From Paenibacillus sp. URB8-2 (GTDB lineage: Bacteria; Bacillota; Bacilli; Paenibacillales; Paenibacillaceae), in the NCBI RefSeq assembly GCF_013393385.1, contig NZ_AP023239.1, positions 2,666,001-2,730,000 on the forward strand: a DNA stretch of 64,000 nt, read 5' to 3'. The notes beneath the pieces are model-generated. The model saw only the letters and a list, made by a program, of their open reading frames with translations. It was not told the DNA's origin and did no database searches. Positions 1-9,531 of the stretch are shown in pieces; within the stretch, counting starts at the first letter, position 1, and every line of letters begins with the position of its first letter. A program made the position numbers and the translations under genes.

Positions 1-1
1 C

Positions 2-595
2 TTGCAGCCGATGCTGGGGGATGGAATCAAACCGGTGGCCCTTTCGGTGATCCGTTCGAATTATATGTTTCCGTTCGGCGAAGTCTTCTGTTTCATGATG
101 CTGATGCCTTATATCGGCGACAAAAAAAGAGCGGTTTGGGTTGTGCCTTCCGCAATCCTGGCAGCCGGATTGATTATCAGCTACACGGCACTAGTCAATA
201 TTACAGTGCTGGGCAGCGACATGGTGGAGCGTTCTCCGTTTCCTCTGCTATCCACCGTAAGTAAAGCGGCGTTGTCCGATTTTATCCAGCGATTGGACGT
301 TTTGGTGGTAATGCTGCTGATTATCGGCGTTTTTTTCAAAGTAGCCGTTTACTACGGTGCGGCGGTGATCGCCATCTCGGATCTGTTCAATCTCCCTTAC
401 CGGACAATGATTATTCCTTCTGCGATCATTATTTTATTCTCCGGTATGCTGGACGCGCGCAGTTTTGTGGAGCATCTGGAGGAAGGCGGGGAAATGCTTA
501 CCTTCATATATCCCGTCTTTACTATTGTCATTCCGACCATCCTGATCATTGTCGCCGCCTTTAGGAATTATCGTTCGGGTTCCCGCCCGGGCTGA
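2..595 (+). CDS. Spore germination permease, GerAB/GrkB type (5' part outside window)
   Basis: C-terminal part of a multi-pass inner-spore-membrane protein of the GerAB (APC-like) family, the B subunit of a nutrient germinant receptor. At least four hydrophobic helices are visible, near residues 44-70, 99-130, 135-152 and 165-187 of the visible part, followed by a short basic tail ending NYRSGSRPG. The frame is open to the window edge and family members are about 360 residues, so the TTG at the edge is not a start and about half the gene lies upstream. Family call from the overall hydrophobic pattern; receptor specificity cannot be read. The 3' end overlaps the convergent small gene by 28 bp. 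Confidence 0.75.
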   Translation: MQPMLGDGIKPVALSVIRSNYMFPFGEVFCFMMLMPYIGDKKRAVWVVPSAILAAGLIISYTALVNITVLGSDMVERSPFPLLSTVSKAALSDFIQRLDVLVVMLLIIGVFFKVAVYYGAAVIAISDLFNLPYRTMIIPSAIIILFSGMLDARSFVEHLEEGGEMLTFIYPVFTIVIPTILIIVAAFRNYRSGSRPG

Positions 596-825
596 CGCCC
601 GGTAATCCAATGGATAAGATCCGGAATAAAAAGGCTTGCGGCCAGGGTAATCATCAGTATTTTTTCGGCTTGGGTATTAATAATGAAAGGGAACAGGGTG
701 TAAATATTGGTAAGGCCGTACCCGAACATCAAGTCCACAAAATACAACAACAAAATGGTGAGGGTGCCAAACAGTACAATCGCGACGTATTTCTTCAGCA
801 GCATCTTTCTTATTCGTTTTTTCAC
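568..825 (-). CDS. Small two-helix membrane protein, unknown function
   Basis: 85 residues with a basic N-terminus (KKRIRKMLLKK), one hydrophobic helix near residues 13-33 and a second near 55-72. The start is GTG at 825, preceded on the minus strand by AAAGGAG with good spacing, which supports a real gene despite the 28-bp tail-to-tail overlap with the germination permease. I do not recognise the family. Its place beside a germination receptor gene is compatible with a spore-membrane role, but that is only proximity. Confidence 0.6.
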   Translation of the reverse strand: MKKRIRKMLLKKYVAIVLFGTLTILLLYFVDLMFGYGLTNIYTLFPFIINTQAEKILMITLAASLFIPDLIHWITGRQPGREPER

Positions 826-984
826 GGTTTCAGCTCCTTTTCCTTATCCGTTATTATGGGGCGGGAAGCCTTTCGTCATGCGCTTTGTGTCGAATCTTGC
901 AGATGCGTTTGGATGGAAAGCTTATCTTTCCTCACGATTTATGTTACATTAGTATGAAACTAATGTCAGGGGAGGGGCTGCTCT

Positions 985-2856
985 GTGAAGCCGGATTTGC
1001 GGTCTGCCTGGGCGAGCAAGGTGCTGGTCGGCGATGGGGCGATGGGAACCTTTTTATATCAGAAAGGGTTTCCTGTCGGCATATCTTATGAAGAATTGAA
1101 TCTGACCTCGCCCGAGGTTATTGAAGAGGTACACCGCAGTTATATTGAGGCGGGTGCGGAACTGCTGGAGAGCAATACGTATTCGGCCAATTACGATAAG
1201 CTGTCCAAGTTCGGTCTGGAATCCAAAGTGGAGGAGATTAACCGCGCAGGCATTCGGATTGCCAGACAAGCCGCCGGCAGCGGCGGATATGTCGTGGGCG
1301 CCGTAGGCTCGATCCGTGCCGGTAAGCGCGCCAGCCTGTCGGCCTCCGAGCTCAAAAAATATTTCGGTCAGCAGATCGGAGCAATGCTGGAAGAAGATGT
1401 GGACGGCATCATTCTGGAAACGTTCTACGACCTTGAGGAACTGCATCTTGCGCTCAGAACCGCGCGCAAGCTAAGCAATCTGCCCGTCATCTGCCAGTTT
1501 GCTGTCGACGAAACGGCGATGACAATGGACGGGCTGACGCTTCCGGAGGCATTCCGCATTCTGGAAGAGGACGGCGCGGATATTATCGGCTTTAACTGCC
1601 GTACCGGTCCAATCGGCATCAAAAGAGCGCTCGGCACCCTCCAGGGCAGCCTGACGCTGCCTGTGTCGGTATATCCGAACGCGGGACTGGCCGATTACGT
1701 GGACGGCCATTACAAGTACGGCGCTTCGCCTGAATATTTCGGCCAGATGGCTAGAGACTTTGCCGACATGGGAAGCCGGATTATCGGCGGCTGCTGCGGA
1801 ACGACGCCTCATCATATCGCCGAAATCTCGGCGGCGCTGAAAGGATATGAGCCTCTTCCGCTGCCGGGGCCGGCGCCTAAAGAGAAGATTAGCGTCCGCT
1901 TGCAGGAGAGCCTTGCAGACGATTCGGCGGCAGACGGCAGAGAACCGAACCTTATTGATATCGTCAAGGAACGCCATGCCGTAATCGTTGAGCTGGACCC
2001 GCCGCGGGATCTTGATATCTCAAAGTTTATGGCGGGAGCGGAGGCGCTGCGCCGCGCAGGAGCGGACGCGCTGACGCTCGCCGACAATTCGCTGGCCGTA
2101 TGCCGCATGAGCAATATGGCGCTCGGTTCTCTGGTTCAGCAGAGGACGGGCCTGCGTCCGCTCGTGCATATTGCCTGCAGGGACCGTAACCTGATCGGAA
2201 CACAGTCACACCTGATGGGTCTCGATGCGCTTGATATCGACCATGTGCTGGCCGTGACGGGCGATCCGGCCCGGTTCGGCGATCTCCCGGGTTCAAGCTC
2301 GGTTTACGATCTAACGTCATTCGAGATAATACGGATGATCAAGCAGCTGAATGACGGCATTGCCTTCTCCGGCAAGCCGCTTAAGCAGAAAGCCAACTTT
2401 ATCATCGGAGCGGCGTTCAATCCGAATGTCAAGCATTTGGGCAAGGCGGTTGAGCGTCTGGAGAAAAAGATCGCTTTCGGAGCCGACTATATTATGACCC
2501 AGCCGGTATACGACAGGGAACTGATTCATAAGATCGCTGATGCGACGGCTCACCTGAACATCCCTATATTTATCGGCATTATGCCCCTTGCGAGCGGACG
2601 CAACGCCGAGTATCTTCATAATGAAGTGCCAGGAATTCAGCTCTCGGAAGAGGTCCTGGGACGGATGAAAGGGCTGCAAGGCGAAGTGGGACGGGCAGAG
2701 GGGGTCGCTATTGCGAAGGAGCTGCTTGATGCGGCCACGGAACGCTTTAACGGAATTTATTTGATGACTCCGTTCATGTTCTACGACATGAGCGCTCAGC
2801 TTCTGAACCATGTATGGGCGAAATCGGGACGCCAATTATCCCCCTTGTTTCGCTAG
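985..2856 (+). CDS. yitJ: Bifunctional homocysteine S-methyltransferase / methylenetetrahydrofolate reductase
   Basis: 623 residues, a fusion of two methionine-cycle enzymes as in B. subtilis YitJ. Residues 1-300 form the methyltransferase barrel: MGTFLYQKG near the N-terminus, GFNCRTGP near residue 205 and the zinc-binding GGCCGTTP near residue 270. Residues 320-615 are the MTHFR barrel (ELDPPRD, VTGDPA, TQPVYD, PIFIGIMPL), which makes 5-methyl-THF. The product could methylate homocysteine with the methyl group it has just reduced. GTG start chosen because AGGGGAGGGG precedes it. I saw no SAM riboswitch upstream, although S-box control is common for this gene in Bacilli. Monocistronic by appearance; the next gene has its own promoter-like sequence. 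Confidence 0.92.
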   Translation: MKPDLRSAWASKVLVGDGAMGTFLYQKGFPVGISYEELNLTSPEVIEEVHRSYIEAGAELLESNTYSANYDKLSKFGLESKVEEINRAGIRIARQAAGSGGYVVGAVGSIRAGKRASLSASELKKYFGQQIGAMLEEDVDGIILETFYDLEELHLALRTARKLSNLPVICQFAVDETAMTMDGLTLPEAFRILEEDGADIIGFNCRTGPIGIKRALGTLQGSLTLPVSVYPNAGLADYVDGHYKYGASPEYFGQMARDFADMGSRIIGGCCGTTPHHIAEISAALKGYEPLPLPGPAPKEKISVRLQESLADDSAADGREPNLIDIVKERHAVIVELDPPRDLDISKFMAGAEALRRAGADALTLADNSLAVCRMSNMALGSLVQQRTGLRPLVHIACRDRNLIGTQSHLMGLDALDIDHVLAVTGDPARFGDLPGSSSVYDLTSFEIIRMIKQLNDGIAFSGKPLKQKANFIIGAAFNPNVKHLGKAVERLEKKIAFGADYIMTQPVYDRELIHKIADATAHLNIPIFIGIMPLASGRNAEYLHNEVPGIQLSEEVLGRMKGLQGEVGRAEGVAIAKELLDAATERFNGIYLMTPFMFYDMSAQLLNHVWAKSGRQLSPLFR

Positions 2857-2873
2857 AGAGAATCAATTACAAT
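2845..2873 (+). promoter_or_regulatory. Sigma-A-type promoter for yicC-remA-gmk-rpoZ
   Basis: TTGTTT (2845-2850), a 17-bp spacer, then TACAAT (2868-2873). It straddles the stop codon of the upstream gene and would give a very short leader before yicC at 2895. Good spacing and -10 but an imperfect -35. Confidence 0.5.
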
Positions 2874-2894
2874 AGTGTAACGGATGTGATGCCG

Positions 2895-3782
2895 ATGTCA
2901 TTTAGCATGACCGGATACGGTCAATCGTCCAGGCATTTTGGCGGCAGCAAGATCGTTTTCGAAGTCAAATCGGTGAATCACCGTTTCTGCGAGATTGTGC
3001 TCAGGATGCCTCGGGAGTGGAACGGGTTTGAGGATGCGCTGCGAAGAAAGGTCCAGCAATACATCAGACGCGGCCGGATTGACGTCTTCATTAACAGGGA
3101 GCACGAAGAGAACGCTGGCGGTCCGGTTCTGAACCGCACGGCTGTGAAATCTTATCTGGCCGCGGCGGAAGCGCTGAAGAAGGAATTCGGAATGAACGGA
3201 GAGCTTGACCTGCTGGGCATGCTGAACCTGCCGGGAGTAATGGAGAGCGACAGTCAGCCGGCATTACCGGAGAACGGCGATTCTTTTCTGGAGCTGCTTG
3301 TAAGCGGGCTGGAGGAGAGCGTTAGGGCCTTGGTGGAAATGCGTGCCCGCGAAGGGCGTTTTCTGGCGGCCGACATCGCGGAGCGCGTGGGCAGACTTGA
3401 AGAGCTGCATAACGAAATGAGCGGGCTGGCACCGGTTGTCGTGATGGAGTACAGAGACAAGCTTCGTCAGCGCCTGGAAGATCTTCAAGACGGAACGTTT
3501 CCTTTTGACGAACAGAAATTCGGAATGGAAGTGGCTATTTTCGCCGACCGCTCCAGCATTGAAGAAGAGCTGACACGTTTGCGAAGCCACTTTGAGCAGT
3601 GCAGGATTCTTTTGGGCGGCGGCGAGCCGATTGGCCGGAAGCTGGATTTTCTCATTCAGGAGATGAACCGGGAAACGAATACAATTGGCTCCAAGTGCAA
3701 CCATTTGGGAATTGGCAACTGCGTTCTGGAGATGAAGGCGGAGCTGGAGAAGATTCGCGAGCAGGCTGCCAATTTGGAGTAG
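2895..3782 (+). CDS. yicC: YicC family endoribonuclease-like protein
   Basis: 295 residues from the chosen start. YicC/YloC proteins are stress-linked RNA-processing enzymes; in E. coli YicC acts as an endoribonuclease. The diagnostic N-terminus SMTGYGQ sits right after the start, and the C-terminal DUF1732 block is clear ([35 protein letters not shown]). An upstream in-frame ATG at 2814 overlaps the previous gene and would add 27 non-conserved residues ahead of the promoter, so I prefer 2895; the ribosome site is weak there. First gene of the yicC-remA-gmk-rpoZ group, the order found in Bacillus. Confidence 0.88.
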   Translation: MSFSMTGYGQSSRHFGGSKIVFEVKSVNHRFCEIVLRMPREWNGFEDALRRKVQQYIRRGRIDVFINREHEENAGGPVLNRTAVKSYLAAAEALKKEFGMNGELDLLGMLNLPGVMESDSQPALPENGDSFLELLVSGLEESVRALVEMRAREGRFLAADIAERVGRLEELHNEMSGLAPVVVMEYRDKLRQRLEDLQDGTFPFDEQKFGMEVAIFADRSSIEEELTRLRSHFEQCRILLGGGEPIGRKLDFLIQEMNRETNTIGSKCNHLGIGNCVLEMKAELEKIREQAANLE

Positions 3783-3828
3783 CGACAGGGCAAGCGAAGA
3801 TGTAACTTATGGGGGGAACAACCGGAAC

Positions 3829-4089
3829 ATGGCAATCAAACTCATCAACATCGGCTTTGGAAATATAGTATCGGCCAATCGAATCATTTCCATAGTCAGC
3901 CCGGAGTCGGCTCCGATTAAGCGGATTATCCAGGAAGCGAGAGACCGGCATATGCTGATCGACGCGACCTATGGAAGACGTACCCGTGCCGTTATCATTA
4001 CGGACAGCGACCATGTCATACTGTCGGCGGTTCAACCGGAGACCGTGGCGCATAGACTGTCCAGTAAAGATGACGATAACGACGAATAA
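3829..4089 (+). CDS. remA: Extracellular matrix regulator RemA (DUF370)
   Basis: 86 residues. RemA is a small DNA-binding protein that forms ring-like oligomers; in B. subtilis it activates biofilm matrix and osmoprotection genes. Typical features: [14 protein letters not shown] at the N-terminus, the arginine-rich YGRRTRAVI, and [15 protein letters not shown]. The acidic tail DDDNDE is not conserved. It lies 46 bp after yicC and just ahead of gmk, the usual order. Ribosome site GGGGGG is slightly far from the ATG. Confidence 0.93.
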   Translation: MAIKLINIGFGNIVSANRIISIVSPESAPIKRIIQEARDRHMLIDATYGRRTRAVIITDSDHVILSAVQPETVAHRLSSKDDDNDE

Positions 4090-4107
4090 CGATTAATGGA
4101 GTGTACT

Positions 4108-4677
4108 ATGTCAAAAGGATTGCTGATCGTGTTGTCCGGACCTTCCGGAGTCGGTAAAGGAACGGTATGCACCGCACTGAGGCCGAAAATACCGGAGCTC
4201 ATCTATTCCGTATCGGCGACCACGCGGAGTCCCCGCGAGGGCGAACAGGACGGAGTCAATTATTTTTTCAAATCCCGGGAGCAGTTTCTTCAGATGATTG
4301 AGGCCGATGAGCTGCTTGAATACGCGGAATACGTGGGAAATTATTACGGAACTCCGCGCGATTTTGTGGAACGGACGCTGGATAGCGGCAGGGACATCAT
4401 CCTTGAAATCGAAGTGCAGGGCGCGCTTAAAGTTAAGGAGAAGTTTCCCGAAGGAATCTTTGTTTTTCTGCTGCCGCCGTCTATGGATGAGCTGAAAGAC
4501 CGTATTCGCGGACGCGGAACGGAGCATGATGACATTATCAATCACCGTATGACGGTCGCGGAAGACGAAATCAGCCTGATGCGCCATTACGATTACGCAG
4601 TGGTTAACGATGAAATCGATCTTGCGTGCGAACGAATAGAAAGCATTATTATTGCCGAACATTGTAAAATAAGATAG
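4108..4677 (+). CDS. gmk: Guanylate kinase
   Basis: 189 residues. Phosphorylates GMP to GDP with ATP, needed for GTP and (p)ppGpp pools. The P-loop [11 protein letters not shown] lies near residues 9-19, followed by the GMP-binding region ([17 protein letters not shown]) and the lid ([10 protein letters not shown]). An ATG at 4096 is in frame but lies over the GGAG that serves the ATG at 4108, so 4108 is chosen. Follows remA by 18 bp in the same transcript. Confidence 0.96.
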   Translation: MSKGLLIVLSGPSGVGKGTVCTALRPKIPELIYSVSATTRSPREGEQDGVNYFFKSREQFLQMIEADELLEYAEYVGNYYGTPRDFVERTLDSGRDIILEIEVQGALKVKEKFPEGIFVFLLPPSMDELKDRIRGRGTEHDDIINHRMTVAEDEISLMRHYDYAVVNDEIDLACERIESIIIAEHCKIR

Positions 4678-4731
4678 TTTGTACGGCACCGCTGTTTCTT
4701 ATTGTATAAATTTAATTGAAGAGGTGTACCT

Positions 4732-4944
4732 GTGCTATATCCATCGATCGATGAAATGATGAACAAAGTCGACAGCAAATACTCGCTTGTTGTCGCCGCT
4801 GCCCGCCGGGCAAGACAGCTTCGTGAAGGAAGCCACTCCGAACTGAAGTCTCCGAGAGCCCATAAGCAAGTCGGGGTTGCGCTTGAAGAAATATACAAGG
4901 ATTACATCACGGTAACCCGGGTGGATGACAAAACCTCCGAATAA
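4732..4944 (+). CDS. rpoZ: RNA polymerase omega subunit
   Basis: 70 residues. Omega helps fold and hold the beta' subunit of RNA polymerase. YPSIDEMMNKVDSKYSLVVAAARRARQL-type N-terminus with the family's conserved K-Y-V-AA-RAR pattern, then VGVALEEIYKD. GTG start at 4732 with GAAGAGGTG upstream. Last gene of the yicC-remA-gmk-rpoZ group; a terminator hairpin follows at 5079. Confidence 0.95.
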   Translation: MLYPSIDEMMNKVDSKYSLVVAAARRARQLREGSHSELKSPRAHKQVGVALEEIYKDYITVTRVDDKTSE

Positions 4945-5078
4945 ATGATCAAGCAATAGGGTGCTTTTAATGACAGTTGGCGCCTGCAGCCTTTTATAGA
5001 GAGGACTGCGGGCGCCGATTGCGGCGCCTTCGTGCTGAACAATCCGCATTTCTTTCATAGCCCGGATGGGGCTGTTCC

Positions 5079-5106
5079 TGACAACCGGAAGGTTGTTATT
5101 TTTTTA
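5079..5106 (+). terminator. Intrinsic terminator after rpoZ
   Basis: Short stem ACAACC-GGAA-GGTTGT (8 bp including a G-U pair) followed by TATTTTTTT. The 280-bp gap between rpoZ and coaBC also holds GC-rich dyads built on GGCGCC near 4980-5030 but no gene. Confidence 0.6.
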
Positions 5107-5224
5107 ATAATTTATGTGTATAGGAAGTCTTAATGTCCGAGGGAAATGGTTGCTCCTGAAAGAAGCAGCTGTTATCTTCCGGGACGGATTCTTTCCGTTG
5201 ACACGGGGAGCAGGGGGTAAGAGT

Positions 5225-6445
5225 ATGTTGAAAGGCAAGACGATATTGCTTGGCATAACGGGGGGGATCGCTGCATATAAGGCGGCTTCCCTGTGCAGCA
5301 AGCTTGTACAAAAGGGGGCCAAGGTGCATGTGGTTATGACAGCTTCGGCCAAACAGTTCATTACGGAGCTGACCTTGCAGTCATTGTCCAAACAGAGAGT
5401 ATACAGCGATACCTTTCAGGAGCGGGACCCGTCTTCCATCTCGCATATCGATTTGGCTGATTCGGCCGATCTTGTGCTGATAGCGCCGGCCACCGCAAAT
5501 ATTATCGCCAAAATGGCCCACGGCCTTGCCGACGATATGCTCTCGACCGTACTTCTGGCGGCGACTGCGCCCGTAATGGTCGCCCCGGCTATGAACGTGC
5601 ATATGTATCAGCATCCCGCCGTGCTGAACAATCTCAATATTCTTGCGGAACGCGGAATCCGGTTCATTGAACCCGGAGAGGGACTGCTGGCCTGCGGCTA
5701 CGTCGGCAAAGGTCGCATGGAGGAACCGGAGACGATTGTAAGCTGCGTGGAGGCTTTTTTTGAGCAGAACCCGAAGTCTGAGAACCGCAAGCTGACCGGC
5801 AAAAAGGTCGTGATTACCGCCGGCGGCACGGTGGAACGGATCGACCCCGTCCGCTATATCTCCAATGATTCATCCGGCAAAATGGGCTTTGCGCTGGCTC
5901 GCGCAGCCAGGGATATGGGGGCTGATGTTACGCTTGTCGCCGCACGGACGGATGAACGGCCGCCGCAGGATATTAACGTTGTGCGCGTTCAGTCCGCCGA
6001 CGAGATGTATGGCGCCGTATCGGCTGTCTGGGAGGATTGCGATATCCTTATCAAGGCTGCCGCCGTCTCGGACTACCGTCCGAAAGAAAGAGCGGATACG
6101 AAGATCAAGAAATCCGGCGACACGATGACGCTGGAGCTTGTGAAAACCGTCGATATTCTGGAAACGCTGGGGCATCGAAAAAATCATCAGCTTTTGATCG
6201 GTTTTGCAGCCGAGACCGGGAATGCGGAAATGTACGCCAAGGACAAGCTGGCCCGCAAAAACCTCGATCTGATCGTCGCCAACGATGTGGGCGTACCGGG
6301 AGCGGGGTTCGGAGTTGATACGAACATTGTCTCGATTTATGATCGAAAAGGTCTTGTGGAGGAACTGCCGCTGCTTTCGAAGGACGAGGTGGCCCGCCGG
6401 CTGCTCGCTGTCGCAGCGGATCGGCTGCCGGAAGAAGGCCTGTAA
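5225..6445 (+). CDS. coaBC: Bifunctional phosphopantothenoylcysteine decarboxylase / phosphopantothenate-cysteine ligase
   Basis: 406 residues. Carries out two consecutive steps of coenzyme A synthesis: CTP-dependent joining of 4'-phosphopantothenate to cysteine (CoaB), then FMN-dependent decarboxylation (CoaC). The N-terminal flavodoxin-like CoaC half shows GITGGIAAYKAASL, the PAMNVHMY motif near residue 120 and the substrate-flap CGYVGKGRMEEPE. The CoaB half starts near residue 190 with ITAGGTVERIDPVRYISN and DSSGKMGFALA. ATG at 5225 chosen over 5114 because AGGGGG precedes it and the family begins at this point. The stop overlaps the priA start (TAATG). Confidence 0.95.
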   Translation: MLKGKTILLGITGGIAAYKAASLCSKLVQKGAKVHVVMTASAKQFITELTLQSLSKQRVYSDTFQERDPSSISHIDLADSADLVLIAPATANIIAKMAHGLADDMLSTVLLAATAPVMVAPAMNVHMYQHPAVLNNLNILAERGIRFIEPGEGLLACGYVGKGRMEEPETIVSCVEAFFEQNPKSENRKLTGKKVVITAGGTVERIDPVRYISNDSSGKMGFALARAARDMGADVTLVAARTDERPPQDINVVRVQSADEMYGAVSAVWEDCDILIKAAAVSDYRPKERADTKIKKSGDTMTLELVKTVDILETLGHRKNHQLLIGFAAETGNAEMYAKDKLARKNLDLIVANDVGVPGAGFGVDTNIVSIYDRKGLVEELPLLSKDEVARRLLAVAADRLPEEGL

Positions 6446-8994
6446 TGGATATCGCCAAGGTTATCGTCGATGTTCCCGTTCGAAGCACCGACCGAACCTT
6501 TGATTATTCGATTCCCGAGTCTTTTAAAGTATGGATCGAGGTAGGCAGCCGGGTGGCTGTTCCATTCGGGCACCGAACGGTGCAGGGCTTTGTCGTATCT
6601 CTGGAATACGGCGATATACGGGCGATTCAGGGAATCAAGCCGATACAGGAGGTGCTCGATCTCGTTCCGCCGCTCTCGCCTGAACTTGTGGAGCTGGCGG
6701 ACTGGATGAGCGAGCGTTATGCCTGCCGCCGAATTTCGGCGCTGCAGGCGATGCTGCCGACGGCGCTTAAGGGCAAAGCCGAACGGCTTATTTCGCTTGG
6801 CGACACCGAGCCGGAACCGGCGTATGAAGAGGGCACGCTGTTCCCCGATGAAGAATGGTTTCCGGGCTTTCCCGATACCGGCAGGGAGGAAAGAGAGATT
6901 GCCGACTTCGTGCGCCGCGGAGGCGAGGTGTCGATGAAGCAATTGACCCGTGCCTTTCCGGACGGGGCGGAGACGATCAAATTCATGCTGCGGCGGGGCG
7001 TGCTGAGGGAAAGCCAGTCGATCAAGGATAAAATGGGCAAAAAGAAGCTCAAAGCGGTTGATCTGACAATGGAGCCGGAATCCGCGCGTGAAGCGCTGAG
7101 CAAGCTTCCCGCCAGATCCGCCCGCCAAAAGGAAGTGCTGTCGTTTCTGATCGATATGGAGGCGGTGCTCCCGATGCCGCTTAAGGATGTACTGTCCGCG
7201 CTTCAGGTGACGGCCGGCACCGTAAAGGGACTGGAAGACAAAGGGCTGATCGAGATTACCGAGGTGGAGGTCTACCGCGATCCATATCGAGGGAGAGACT
7301 TCAAGCCGAGCGATCCGCTTCCGCTGACCTCCGAGCAGCAAGCGGTTTTTGGTCGGATTGTCGGCGCCGTCGACCGTCAGCGGCATGAAGTCTTTCTGCT
7401 GCACGGCGTAACGGGCAGCGGAAAGACGGAAATTTACCTGCAGTGCATTCAGCGATGTGTTGACCAGGGCCGTCAGGCCGTTGTCCTCGTTCCCGAAATC
7501 TCGCTGACTCCGCAGATGGTGGAACGTTTCAAAGGCAGATTCGGCAGCGGAGTTGCGGTCATGCACAGCCGCTTGTCCACCGGAGAGCGGTATGACGAAT
7601 GGCGCAAGATCCGCGAAGGCAAAGCATCGGTTGCGGTCGGCGCCCGCTCGGCGGTATTCGCCCCTTTTAACAATCTGGGCCTGATCATTATGGACGAAGA
7701 GCATGAAACCTCATACAAGCAGGAAGAGAATCCGAGATACCATGCGCGCGATGTGGCGGTCTGCCGGGCGATGCTCGGCGATGCGGCTGTCATTCTCGGG
7801 TCGGCGACGCCTTCGCTGGAGAGCTATTATGCCTCACGGTCGCAAAGCGACGAGAACTTTTCTCCGGTCCTGCTGGAGATGCCGAGCCGGGCCCTGGGAA
7901 ATCAGCTTCCGGCGGTCCAAATTGTGGACATGCGCGATGAGCTTAAAGAAGGCAACCGCTCCATGTTCAGCCGGGGGCTTCACTCGGCGATTCAGAACAG
8001 GCTTGAGCGGGGAGAGCAGACCGTGCTTCTGCTGAACCGAAGAGGCTTCTCGACCTTTGTGATGTGCCGCAGCTGCGGCTACGTCGCCGGTTGTCCCGAA
8101 TGTGATATTTCACTGACTTACCACAGTCGCAGCAATAATCTGCGCTGTCATTACTGCGGTCATGCGGAGCCGGCTCCTGAGACCTGTCCGGAATGCGGCA
8201 GCGAGCATATCCGCTTTTTCGGAACGGGAACGCAGCGGGTGGAAGAGGAACTGGGCAAGCTGTTTCCGGGAATCCGGGTCATCCGGATGGATGTCGACAC
8301 GACGACCGAGAAAGGCTCGCACGAGAAGCTGCTGGGACAGTTCAGGGACAAAAAGGCCGACGTGCTGCTGGGCACGCAAATGGTAGCCAAAGGGCTCGAT
8401 TTTCCCGATGTGACGCTGGTTGGCGTCATCACCGCAGATTCAGCGCTGAACCTTCCGGATTTCCGGGCCGCCGAGAAGACTTTCCAGCTTCTCACACAGG
8501 TCGCCGGACGGGCGGGACGGCATAAACTTCCGGGAGAGGTGCTGGTCCAGTCCTATACGCCCGACCATTATTCCATTATTCATGCCAGCCGGCATGACTA
8601 CGCTTCGTTCATAAAGGAAGAACTGAAGCATCGCAAAGTGCTTCACTACCCGCCGTACTGCAGGCTGATTCTGGTGACGATGTCGCATGAACAGATGCCA
8701 GTGGCGCTGCGCATGGCGGAGAACTACGCGATGAATATTCAGGGTAAGGCAAGACAGCGCCGGTGGTTCGGCAGTCTGGACAAGCTGACGGCAGACGGGC
8801 TCGATCTGCTCGGTCCTGTAGCTTCCCCGCTTCCCCGGCTTAAGGGGAGATACCGGTTCCAGTGCATGGTCAAGTGGCGGGGAGCCATAGACGCCATTGG
8901 ACTTGCCCGCGAGGTGGCGGAGGAATTGGAGGATTCGTTGCGCGACCCGGTGCTTCAGATTAGTATAGATGTCGACCCCCAAATGCTGATGTAG
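6445..8994 (+). CDS. priA: Primosomal protein N' (replication restart helicase PriA)
   Basis: 849 residues. PriA recognises stalled or repaired forks and reloads the replicative helicase. The N-terminal 3'-DNA-binding domain is followed by a winged helix, then the helicase core: Walker A HGVTGSGKTEIYL near residue 320, DEEH box IMDEEHETSYKQ near 415, and GSATPSLESY. Zinc-binding cysteines lie around residues 535-590 as four CxxC pairs (CRSC, CPEC, CHYC, CPEC), then helicase motifs V and VI (GTQMVAKGLDFPDV, QVAGRAGR). Translationally coupled to coaBC by a 1-base overlap. Longer than the E. coli protein (about 730), as usual for Bacillales. Confidence 0.97.
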   Translation: MDIAKVIVDVPVRSTDRTFDYSIPESFKVWIEVGSRVAVPFGHRTVQGFVVSLEYGDIRAIQGIKPIQEVLDLVPPLSPELVELADWMSERYACRRISALQAMLPTALKGKAERLISLGDTEPEPAYEEGTLFPDEEWFPGFPDTGREEREIADFVRRGGEVSMKQLTRAFPDGAETIKFMLRRGVLRESQSIKDKMGKKKLKAVDLTMEPESAREALSKLPARSARQKEVLSFLIDMEAVLPMPLKDVLSALQVTAGTVKGLEDKGLIEITEVEVYRDPYRGRDFKPSDPLPLTSEQQAVFGRIVGAVDRQRHEVFLLHGVTGSGKTEIYLQCIQRCVDQGRQAVVLVPEISLTPQMVERFKGRFGSGVAVMHSRLSTGERYDEWRKIREGKASVAVGARSAVFAPFNNLGLIIMDEEHETSYKQEENPRYHARDVAVCRAMLGDAAVILGSATPSLESYYASRSQSDENFSPVLLEMPSRALGNQLPAVQIVDMRDELKEGNRSMFSRGLHSAIQNRLERGEQTVLLLNRRGFSTFVMCRSCGYVAGCPECDISLTYHSRSNNLRCHYCGHAEPAPETCPECGSEHIRFFGTGTQRVEEELGKLFPGIRVIRMDVDTTTEKGSHEKLLGQFRDKKADVLLGTQMVAKGLDFPDVTLVGVITADSALNLPDFRAAEKTFQLLTQVAGRAGRHKLPGEVLVQSYTPDHYSIIHASRHDYASFIKEELKHRKVLHYPPYCRLILVTMSHEQMPVALRMAENYAMNIQGKARQRRWFGSLDKLTADGLDLLGPVASPLPRLKGRYRFQCMVKWRGAIDAIGLAREVAEELEDSLRDPVLQISIDVDPQMLM

Positions 8995-9040
8995 CGCCGT
9001 TTTGGCATAATATATTCAAAAACAGGAAGGTGTTAGCGAA

Positions 9041-9526
9041 ATGGCGATACGTTTAATCGTGAAAGAGCCTGACGAAGTGCTGCACAAGACAGCAAAACCG
9101 GTAACGAAAATTACGCCCAACGTTCAAAAGCTTCTGGACGATATGGCGGAGACAATGTACGACGCCGAGGGCGTTGGACTTGCCGCTCCACAGGTGGGCA
9201 TTCTCAAGCGGCTGATTGTGGTGGATGCCGACGAGGAGCATGGTTTGATCAAGATGATCAATCCGGAAATCATCAAATCCGAGGGCGAGCAGCTCGGTCC
9301 TGAAGGCTGCCTCAGCATTCCGGGCCTCAACGGAGACGTCCGCCGGGCGGAAACAGTAACCGTCCGTGGACTTGACCGCGAAGGCAATGAGATTACCATT
9401 ACGGGAAGCGGGCTGCTGGCCCGGGCGTTCCAGCATGAAGTCGATCACCTGAACGGCGTGCTGTTCACAGATATCGCGGAGAAGGTATACGATAGTAATA
9501 CGGAACGCAGCCGGACCGAGGAGTGA
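9041..9526 (+). CDS. def: Peptide deformylase
   Basis: 161 residues. Metalloenzyme that removes the N-formyl group from new proteins. All three signature motifs are present: [10 protein letters not shown] near residue 43, EGCLSIPG near 87 (metal-binding Cys), and QHEVDHLNG near 131 (two metal-binding His and the catalytic Glu). Upstream AGGAAGGTG supports the ATG. Overlaps or abuts fmt, its natural partner, since fmt adds the formyl group that this enzyme removes. Confidence 0.97.
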   Translation: MAIRLIVKEPDEVLHKTAKPVTKITPNVQKLLDDMAETMYDAEGVGLAAPQVGILKRLIVVDADEEHGLIKMINPEIIKSEGEQLGPEGCLSIPGLNGDVRRAETVTVRGLDREGNEITITGSGLLARAFQHEVDHLNGVLFTDIAEKVYDSNTERSRTEE

Positions 9527-9531
9527 AGGAA

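Noticed and set aside
840..985. SAM riboswitch upstream of the methionine-cycle gene
   Set aside because: S-box leaders are about 200-250 nt with conserved stems and a terminator. The gap is too short and shows none of them.
2814..2894. Extended N-terminus for YicC
   Set aside because: The additional residues overlap the previous gene and the promoter, and the family begins at the SMTGYG motif.
6337..7704. 455-codon open frame antisense to priA
   Set aside because: Arg/His-rich translation typical of a shadow frame, no ribosome site, and priA on the other strand is complete and fully conserved.
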